Positions 58,207 through 64,000 of a stretch of 64,000 nucleotides of DNA are shown here, piece by piece. The notes below the pieces were generated by a model. It was not told the DNA's origin. It searched no databases and saw nothing but the letters and a program-made list of their open reading frames with translations. Each line of letters starts with the position of its first letter. Positions within the stretch are counted from its first letter, which is position 1. Origin of the DNA: Perkinsela sp. pyNocScin1 (taxonomy: Eukaryota; Euglenozoa; Kinetoplastea; Prokinetoplastida; Perkinselidae). The translations under genes and the position numbers were made by a program. The DNA is taken from positions 310,001 to 374,000 of the forward strand of contig CAXHTR010000006.1 of the NCBI GenBank assembly GCA_964019655.1. The letters are read 5' to 3'.

Positions 58207-59019
58207 ATGGTAAATTCTTTTCATTTCCCCAGTCTTCCCCATCAAATGTTTTTGAGCTTCGTCCTCACCGATGACCCGCTCAATGGTTTCGATCCCGATT
58301 TCAGCTTCAGTTCCATTCTTAACGAGGCAACGTCCAACTACATATCCAGCATCGCTTCAAGGGACCATGTTTCATCTCGCGAGCGCATGCTCCTCCGCCG
58401 CTCACTCGTTGCACAGGACATTGCGCTCAATAAGTTCTTTCAGCCGACAAGCGAAAGAACACTCAAACATCTATCGAGAAATCTTCCAAGTCGCCCAAAG
58501 TGCGACTGGAAGGCAGTCAAGTGTAACTACAAGGGCCTCGTTGTGCGCATGGAGATCACTGGATGCAGCCACGATGATCCATACATGCCTTTATTCGACA
58601 TGCGGTGGATGCCAGCAACAGTCGAGGACATTGAGATTTACACGAACAAGCTGCGAGGGACAATATCCACACGGCACCTCCCACAACACGCAAAGCGTAT
58701 CAATCTCGAAAGAAATAATCTCGAGGGAACGTTTGACATGACGGGTCTGCCGCCCAAGGTAGAAATTTTACAGATAACGTACAATCGCTTCCGAGAATTT
58801 TCGCCCCTGCACTTTTTACCCCCAGAGATACGGGTGATCCACTTCACATGGGACTGGTGCGAGTACGATACGCTCTGGTATGGAGACTTACCGAAATCTC
58901 TCGTCGAAGTGCAGGTGAGCGGGAAGAGGCTAAAGAGAATTCGGCCGCTTCGTGGGAAGGGCGATAAATCGGATCTGCGAGTATTCAATTCAGTTGATAA
59001 TGTGCGGAGTATAGTGTGA
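58207..59019 (+). CDS. Type C LRR protein (tandem pair, copy 2)
   Basis: 270 residues from the ATG at 58207, or 257 from 58246 (MFLSFVLTDDPLNGFDPD), which aligns better with the family. A 40-residue Ser/Arg insertion (SSRERMLLRRSLVAQD) precedes the cap PKCDWKAVKCNYKGLVVRME. LRRs mirror copy 1: WMPATVEDIEIYTNKLRGTI, LPQHAKRINLERNNLEGTFD, LPPKVEILQITYNRF, LPPEIRVIHFTWDWCEYD and LPKSLVEVQVSGKRLKRI. The positions of WxxCxxD and SLxxxxxSG agree between the two genes. Confidence 0.82.
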   Translation: MVNSFHFPSLPHQMFLSFVLTDDPLNGFDPDFSFSSILNEATSNYISSIASRDHVSSRERMLLRRSLVAQDIALNKFFQPTSERTLKHLSRNLPSRPKCDWKAVKCNYKGLVVRMEITGCSHDDPYMPLFDMRWMPATVEDIEIYTNKLRGTISTRHLPQHAKRINLERNNLEGTFDMTGLPPKVEILQITYNRFREFSPLHFLPPEIRVIHFTWDWCEYDTLWYGDLPKSLVEVQVSGKRLKRIRPLRGKGDKSDLRVFNSVDNVRSIV

Positions 59020-59598
59020 AGCGTATAGTGCATGTATGTAATGTTAATATCTTAAGGTTCTGTGTGGTCTGAAGTACTCGTACATTTTTATCGTTTCAAC
59101 TTCATGCGTTTTTCGATTGAGACATGTAAATTGTTAATGATTGAAAGACAGCGCAGCTGCAAGCATTATGCGGAAGATTTGTGTGGTCAACACATCCCCG
59201 TGCGTTTTCCTCTTCAGTTTTCTTCACAGACAAAATTGGCTGACTTTTCCAAAGTTTCTCCATTCTCTGTGTCTGTGCGACATGAGCAGATAACGATGGG
59301 ATGCGTGGGCTATCGGATATGAATATGGTTAGGCTTGAGCCGAAATTTGGCTTATGGTTCGTGAAAGTACCGCATTCGGGCCTTATTTTTGGAATGCGTT
59401 TCCGATTCAGCCGAATATTTGGAAAGTTTCACAAAGTTAGCACTGTCAATTGCGGCCATGCGCAAAGTCAGTCCCTTTTCATTACGAATGCGTTTCATTG
59501 TACTAAAAAGATCGATAATGATACATAATTTTGCTGCACTTGATGACTGTTAAACAGATAATCATGCGTTAATTGACTGAAAACTTTTAACCCTATTT
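59020..59598. other. convergent intergenic region
   Basis: Separates the + strand block from the - strand block that starts at 59599. No convincing ORF or repeat; termination of both directions is expected here if transcription is polycistronic. Confidence 0.4.
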
Positions 59599-60402
59599 TT
59601 ATAGTGAAACTGTTGATGGAATTCGCTGACCTTCGACTACTTCAAGCGCATTGCCATGCAAACGCGCCGTATAAATTGAGCTTGGAAATGAACCAAGCTC
59701 AACTTTCCCACACAGCTTGTTGTGGCTAAGGTCCAGGTACCCGAGAGTCTCTGGAAGAGTTGTGAGGCATATCGTCCCCACAAATTTGTTTTGAAATGCA
59801 TACAATTGCTTGAGCTTCTGTGGCAGGCATTCAAGCACCACTGTTCCCTCAAAATTGTTCTCTGATATGTCAAGCACATTGAGATGCGGTGGCAGAGCGC
59901 TCCACGCAACGGAGCCCGTAAAATTGTTCTGGTGTGCCTCAAATTGGACAAGTGCGTGCGGGAGGCTGCCGAAATCTATTGTCCCGTAAAATTCGTTGCA
60001 ATCAATAGTGAAATTGGTAAGCCCCCGTGGTAGAAAAGCTGCTTCAAGCGTACCGGAGACTCTAAATATCTCCGTGTAATTTTGCGTGATGTTGAAGAGT
60101 ATCAGCTTTGGTGGGAGAATGTCGAGCGACACCGACCCGGCCCGCCAGTTCTCCTCTTTCCAGTCGATGTGCGTCACGTGCCCATCTCGGTTGCACAGGA
60201 CGCCCTTCCAGTCGCACTTGTCTCGGTACTCGCCGTTATCGAAGAAGCAAAGATCATTGCGCCGCTTACGGTTATACGAATGAAGCAAGTAGCCATCCTC
60301 AGAACCAGGCTGGACCAGAAGCTCCATGATAGTCTGGTCGTCAAGCATAGACCGGTCGACACGGCCAAGCGATGGGTCAGCAGCAGTGATACAGAGAATC
60401 AT
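59599..60402 (-). CDS. Type A LRR protein, about 7 repeats
   Basis: 267 residues from the ATG at 60402 (MILCITAADPSLGRVDRSML). The frame is open to 60579, but the extra part is charged and unlike a leader. DDQTIMELLVQPG follows, then a cap with both cysteines, DKCDWKGVLCNRDGHVTHID. About seven repeats, for example LPPHLNVLDISENNFEGTVV and LPETLGYLDLSHNKLCGKV. Closest to the genes at 10472 and 11375: all three have the longer first repeat with SGTxE and about seven repeats. Confidence 0.88.
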   Translation of the reverse strand: MILCITAADPSLGRVDRSMLDDQTIMELLVQPGSEDGYLLHSYNRKRRNDLCFFDNGEYRDKCDWKGVLCNRDGHVTHIDWKEENWRAGSVSLDILPPKLILFNITQNYTEIFRVSGTLEAAFLPRGLTNFTIDCNEFYGTIDFGSLPHALVQFEAHQNNFTGSVAWSALPPHLNVLDISENNFEGTVVLECLPQKLKQLYAFQNKFVGTICLTTLPETLGYLDLSHNKLCGKVELGSFPSSIYTARLHGNALEVVEGQRIPSTVSL

Positions 60403-60790
60403 TGGTGAAATACTTGTGAAATGAAAAAGATATAAAGTTTCATTGTGTACAAAAAGACTTTTCGACTTTTTCACCTCTTCACGCATAGACCTCTTCAGGA
60501 GGTTCCTTTGACTTTGAATGGCTTTCAAAATTTGAAAATCGCAGCCGATCGGCCAAGCTAAAAATGAGCTTATGGGCATTCATTCGTTCGATGAATAGCG
60601 CTTGGGGCCGGATAAAGATATTTGCCACATTTCGATAACTAAAAACGATTGAAAAGGGGAAATCTTCAAGCTTTCGCTAAGCAATCCTCTGACGTTTGAA
60701 CATAGCCTTTCTCAAATATCATATGCTCTAAAGCGTAAATATTTCTCTCTCATTGAAGTCTTGCACACATGCAGAGCAATCAGTCATGAA
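60403..60790. other. intergenic, no feature recognised
   Basis: Contains only the unconserved upstream extension of the preceding - strand ORF. Confidence 0.35.
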
Positions 60791-61792
60791 TCAAATCATC
60801 GCCCGTGAGCCCATACCACCGAGATATACCCCATTCGGAATTTGGTCACCTTGACCAAGTGGGTCAAACGCATTATCTCCCAGGTAGAGAAATCTGAGCG
60901 ATGCTGGAAGCTCGTCGAAGCACAGCGGCCCTGAAAGCGAGTTGCTCTGAAGGTCGAGCGCATTGAGCGTAGACGGAAGCTTTTTCAGGCATACACCCCC
61001 TATGAACTTGTTGTCAGACAAACGCAGCTGCTCAAGTGTCTCTGGAAGACACTGCAAATTTATCTCTCCCTCGAGCTTGTTTTTCCCAAGCGAAAGTTTC
61101 TTGAGGCGGGGCGGCAATTCAGTCAGATCAATTTCCCCCGAGAAATTGTTCGAATACGCCTGGAAGGATTGCATGTCCGGTGGCAGTGCGGTCAGGTCAA
61201 GAGACCCCGTAAATTTATTTTGACTCAGTGCCAAAACTAAGAGCGTTCGAGGTGCTTTGGAAACATCGAATTCTCCAGAAAAAAAATTATTATTCGCGCG
61301 AAGCTCTTTCAGGCGCTTTGGAAGCGCTGATGCATCGAGGGACCCACGAAATTCATTCGAGGCAACATTAAAGTACGTTAGGGTCGGTGGTAGACACGAT
61401 GTCGTTAAGGTCCCCTTAACTTCGTTCTCTGGAAAAAGTTCATCTTCGATGTTGAAATACGTCAGACGCGATGGGAGCACATCCAGTGAAACTGACCCCT
61501 GGCGCCACCACTTCCGTGACCAGTCGATCGACGTAACGCAGCCATCTGCATCGCATTCAACTCCAGTCCATGAGCAGACCTCGAGAAATTCGCCTTCTTC
61601 ATCCCAAAAGGAAACTCTGCTGGTTGTATCGTTTTCATCCTCATCAGAGCTATCATCATAACCGTCGAGTTCCATTTGTTCATTATGCGCTTTTGCATTT
61701 GCAACAAGATTCTCCATAATCACCTGCTCAGGCAGCGACGAGGCGTCGAAGCGGCCGAGTGTAGGGTCAGCACAATAGAGGATGGGCAGCAT
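60791..61792 (-). CDS. Type A LRR protein with acidic insert, 9 repeats
   Basis: 333 residues. The leader is minimal: MLPILYCADPTLGRFD. SSLPEQVIMENLVANAK is followed by a 25-residue acidic insert (YDDSSDEDENDT) not seen in siblings. Complete cap EVCSWTGVECDADGCVTSID. Nine repeats (LPPTLTYFNVASNEFRGSLD to LPASLRFLYLGDNAFD). The first repeat is lengthened as in the genes at 10472 and 59599. Hydrophilic end. Confidence 0.88.
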   Translation of the reverse strand: MLPILYCADPTLGRFDASSLPEQVIMENLVANAKAHNEQMELDGYDDSSDEDENDTTSRVSFWDEEGEFLEVCSWTGVECDADGCVTSIDWSRKWWRQGSVSLDVLPSRLTYFNIEDELFPENEVKGTLTTSCLPPTLTYFNVASNEFRGSLDASALPKRLKELRANNNFFSGEFDVSKAPRTLLVLALSQNKFTGSLDLTALPPDMQSFQAYSNNFSGEIDLTELPPRLKKLSLGKNKLEGEINLQCLPETLEQLRLSDNKFIGGVCLKKLPSTLNALDLQSNSLSGPLCFDELPASLRFLYLGDNAFDPLGQGDQIPNGVYLGGMGSRAMI

Positions 61793-61844
61793 TCGTATTG
61801 AAAATAGAAGCAGATCTGAATAAAATTTTCATGCAGATACACAT

Positions 61845-62342
61845 TCATACAAAGTGGTGAGCCACTTGTTGTTGGACTGAAATTGTTGTTGGAAAATTGT
61901 TGGACTGAAATTGAAGCCCGACCAGCGAGGGCGGAAGTGATGCCAGATCTACAGTGCCTGTCAGCGAGTTATGTGAAAGATTAATTATGCACAAACACCG
62001 CGGAAGAGTCGAGGTTTCGAGGGTTCCAGACAAGCCCGGGCCTGCGAATGGCTGGCCTTGTAGATTGAGATCCTGAAGCTGCGCTGGCAACAATCGAAAA
62101 GCAAAATCGCCACTTTTGGGAATCTCGCACCAATTTATGAGATTCACGTTGAATTCAGAATCACAGCTCACAAAATTCCAGTCACACACTGGAAGAAAGT
62201 TTTCATCAGTATCCTGAAAACGTTTTTGAAATTTTTCTGGCATCACCTGAACAAGTATTTCCATGCGCATCTGATCGGAGAGGAAAGCATCACTGACACG
62301 CCCGAGACCGTCGTCAGCGCAAAGTGTGATGAGTGGATTCAT
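61845..62342 (-). CDS. Type A LRR protein, truncated (tandem pair, copy 2)
   Basis: 165 residues, MNPLITLCADDGLGRVSD to a frame end just after the third repeat. It parallels the next gene (62426-63094) through DQMRMEILVQVMPE, the cap PVCDWNFVSCDSEFNVNLIN and LSGTLETSTLPRCL. Then it stops after LPPSLVGLQFQSNNF in an unrelated TTISVQQQVAHH tail. The break coincides with a short direct repeat (GTTGGACTGAAATTG at 61871 and 61899, offset 28 bp). Probably non-functional or a minimal form. Confidence 0.75.
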   Translation of the reverse strand: MNPLITLCADDGLGRVSDAFLSDQMRMEILVQVMPEKFQKRFQDTDENFLPVCDWNFVSCDSEFNVNLINWCEIPKSGDFAFRLLPAQLQDLNLQGQPFAGPGLSGTLETSTLPRCLCIINLSHNSLTGTVDLASLPPSLVGLQFQSNNFPTTISVQQQVAHHFV

Positions 62343-62425
62343 AAAGTAAAAAGCGGCTGAGAAAATGATAAAATGGGACTGAAAGCCATGAACATAATGG
62401 AAATGAAATAAATGTCTCTACTACG

Positions 62426-63094
62426 CTATTCAATAGGCACGAGCTTTGTACCCGCGATTGAAAGCTGGAGCTCATCCGGTACGTCCGCCGCATTGAATTC
62501 ACCTTCAAATGCGTTGCAGTGAAGACTGAGTACGCGAAGCGACGACGGAAGCGCTGTCAGATTGACGCTGCCGCGAAATGAGTTGTAGCCCAGATCAGCC
62601 ACAGCCATTTTCGGGGGAAAAGCTTTGAGATCAAGTTCTCCACTGAATTTGTTATGCTGGAGCTGGAGCCCGACCATCGTGGACGGCAGCGTAGACAGAT
62701 CCACGCTGCCTGTGAAAGAATTAACGGAGAGATTCATGGTGACTAGAGATCGCGGCAGCGAGGAAGTCTCGAGCGTTCCCGACAATTTCGTAAACGCGAA
62801 TGATTGACCTTGTACGTCGAGATCTTCAAGATTCGGTGGCAGCATGTGAAAAGCAAAATCGCCGCTTTTGCGCACCTCACTCCAATTAATTACCCTAACA
62901 TTTAAATCCGAATCACAGCTGACGTATTGCCAGTTGCACACAGAGAGAAAGTCTCCAGCATTGTCCTTAAAAAAATTTTGTGATCTTTCTGGCATGGCCT
63001 GTAGGAGAAGTTCCATTCGCATTTGATCTGAAAGAGACGCCACTGTGGCACGAGCAAGGCCATCAGTAGTGAGAACGCTAAAAAGAAGTTTCAT
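62426..63094 (-). CDS. Type A LRR protein, about 6 repeats (tandem pair, copy 1)
   Basis: 222 residues. Leader MKLLFSVLTTDGLARATVAS, then LSDQMRMELLLQAMPERSQN. Cap SVCNWQYVSCDSDLNVRVIN keeps both cysteines. Six repeats: LPPNLEDLDVQGQSF (lengthened first repeat), LPRSLVTMNLSVNSFTGSVD, LPSTMVGLQLQHNKFSGELD, FPPKMAVADLGYNSFRGSVN, LPSSLRVLSLHCNAFEGEF. Ends AGTKLVPIE. Full-length counterpart of the truncated gene at 61845. Confidence 0.87.
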   Translation of the reverse strand: MKLLFSVLTTDGLARATVASLSDQMRMELLLQAMPERSQNFFKDNAGDFLSVCNWQYVSCDSDLNVRVINWSEVRKSGDFAFHMLPPNLEDLDVQGQSFAFTKLSGTLETSSLPRSLVTMNLSVNSFTGSVDLSTLPSTMVGLQLQHNKFSGELDLKAFPPKMAVADLGYNSFRGSVNLTALPSSLRVLSLHCNAFEGEFNAADVPDELQLSIAGTKLVPIE

Positions 63095-63279
63095 TTCGAA
63101 TCTAGTGAAATAAAGTTTACAATAGCATGTATAGCATCAGCTTCTTCTGGATACGATTCATTTCACGCACTTTACAATTATTGAGATAGATATAAATTAA
63201 CACCAATTTTATCTTTTTTGATAATTTCAGCGAGATAAGTCTTTTATGAAGTTTCGTAGGAATATATTTTGAATAAGAT

Positions 63280-64000
63280 TCATGCACCGTTACCCATAAT
63301 ATCATCAAGTATAGATAGTGGCTCTGACGTATCATTACCTTGGTTAAACTTCTTTTTCCACTCTTTGACGTCTCTCAGCACCCGATAGTAATTGTTTACC
63401 TGCTGTAAATTATACCATTCGCCGTTCAAACACCGTGCAGTACATCCCTCTTGGCCCATGAGGCAGGTGGCACCAACTTTTTTCATATCGTCTTGACGAA
63501 TCCAGAATCGAGAATTGAATCCTGTGTGGTTTTTGAACACACACAAACGGAATGTGTCGCTCCGAGAAAAAACAGTGGATTGAAAAATATCAATGCATGA
63601 TCTTTGTAAACTTCGTTCCATCGTATAGACTCGATATGCAGCCAAGGCATCAGTAAAGTCATCAATGTTGATTAATTCTATAGATTCGGGAGTACCTCTT
63701 CTCTCAAGATTACAGAGTAGCCCTCGAGATGTGTCTTTCACAGGCAAGCCGATGAGTTCGAGCTCATCTTTACTGCACCACAAAGGCTGAGTGAAATCAT
63801 TTCTCATCTGATATTCATACACTGCTTCCCAACAAGAACAAGGGTATGTCCTACCACCTATAATGCTCCTCGGAACATTTTCTAATCGATGCAGGAGCTC
63901 TTTCGGCCTATTCGTCTGCATGATGTTGTACAGACCAAGCTGGCTTACCTTTATGGGTGCGCACACGCTTCCAGGCTGAATATTAAACTCTTTCCCATCA
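63280..64000 (-). CDS. Unknown cysteine-containing protein family, 5' end outside window
   Basis: The frame is open to the window edge (DGKEFNIQPGSVCAPIK is read beyond 63966, where the codon is GTG not ATG), so the start lies further right. About 239 residues are visible. Conserved with the disrupted gene at 35464-36707: SVCAP, NIMQTNRPKELLHRLENVPR, GGRTYP, INIDDFTDALAA, FNSRFWIRQDDMKKVGATCL, GCTARC, GEWYNLQQV and EPLSILDDI. Eight or more cysteines and the signal-like start of the paralogue suggest a secreted protein. No known domain is recognised. Confidence 0.75.
   Translation of the reverse strand, partial: DGKEFNIQPGSVCAPIKVSQLGLYNIMQTNRPKELLHRLENVPRSIIGGRTYPCSCWEAVYEYQMRNDFTQPLWCSKDELELIGLPVKDTSRGLLCNLERRGTPESIELINIDDFTDALAAYRVYTMERSLQRSCIDIFQSTVFSRSDTFRLCVFKNHTGFNSRFWIRQDDMKKVGATCLMGQEGCTARCLNGEWYNLQQVNNYYRVLRDVKEWKKKFNQGNDTSEPLSILDDIMGNGA

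Noticed and set aside
57891-58274. 127-codon ORF before the second type C gene
   Set aside because: Overlaps the start of the LRR gene in another frame and shows no domain or composition bias.
1-64000. Bacterial origin of the whole window, suggested by IS30-like frames
   Set aside because: Core histones, DCP2, PTPA, SURF6-like and PRMT genes are eukaryotic; spacers lack Shine-Dalgarno-led operons.

Overview
The window is nuclear DNA of a compact, intron-poor eukaryote, most likely a kinetoplastid or a close, early-branching euglenozoan relative. The best evidence is the four core histones. H2A reads [15 protein letters not shown] where other eukaryotes have a different segment. H2B contains [14 protein letters not shown]4 has FVEGVVRDS and ends in RMLYGYA. 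These match trypanosome-type histones, yet the H3 and H4 tails are closer to the eukaryotic consensus than those of Trypanosoma or Leishmania. A single-module PRMT7-like methyltransferase, intronless genes and long blocks of genes on one strand fit the same placement. A DCP2-type decapping enzyme, which trypanosomatids lack, argues against Trypanosomatidae. A species name cannot be fixed from the sequence alone.

Layout. (1) 1-5.2 kb, + strand: a housekeeping block with an RluA-type pseudouridine synthase, the PP2A activator PTPA, a SURF6-like protein, a two-helix membrane protein and DCP2. (2) 5.8-15.2 kb, + strand: leucine-rich-repeat (LRR) family genes, interrupted by an HMCES/SRAP DNA-repair gene and a small basic protein. 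(3) 15.5-25 kb: decayed mobile elements, comprising hAT (ZBED-like) and IS30-like transposase relics, an array of TTAATTGGCAG repeats, and one LRR gene on the - strand. (4) 25.6-27.5 kb, - strand: H2B-H2A-H3-H4 in transcription order, each followed by a 3' hairpin with a related loop. (5) 27.5-30.5 kb: AT-rich and gene-free, followed by an IS30-like ORF. (6) 31.7-39.8 kb, + strand; 39.9-47.8 kb, - strand; 49.0-59.0 kb, + strand; 59.6-64 kb, - strand: almost only LRR genes and their pseudogenes, plus the PRMT, an RNase-inhibitor-like LRR protein and two members of an unknown family.

About thirty members or fragments of one LRR family fill the window, and I sort them into types used below. Type A: a very short hydrophobic leader, a segment resembling SLGRxDPSLLSDQxLMELLV, a small N-terminal cap (usually CxWxGVxC followed by GxVTxIxW) and then 4-16 repeats of 23 residues (LPxxLxxLxLxxNxFSGSIDLxx). 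Type B: about 250 residues, with the same leader and cap but about five degenerate LRRs (WxPPTLxxLHL, LPRDLRYLY, DLRxLPxxLEELIV, LTxLPxxLRxL, then V.VDxxxLPxxL) and a non-LRR tail with DxRV followed by SxYFxxYDE. Type C (two genes near 57-59 kb) and type D (two genes near 39-41 kb) are divergent variants. No C-terminal membrane anchor is visible in any, so they look secreted or lumenal. Many occur as tandem pairs and several are broken by one stop or frameshift, the picture of a fast-evolving birth-and-death family.

Genes run in directional blocks, with divergent switches near 27.5-31.7 and 47.8-49.0 kb and convergent ones at 39.8-40.05 and 59.0-59.6 kb. This suggests polycistronic transcription with trans-splicing, but no spliced-leader gene was found.
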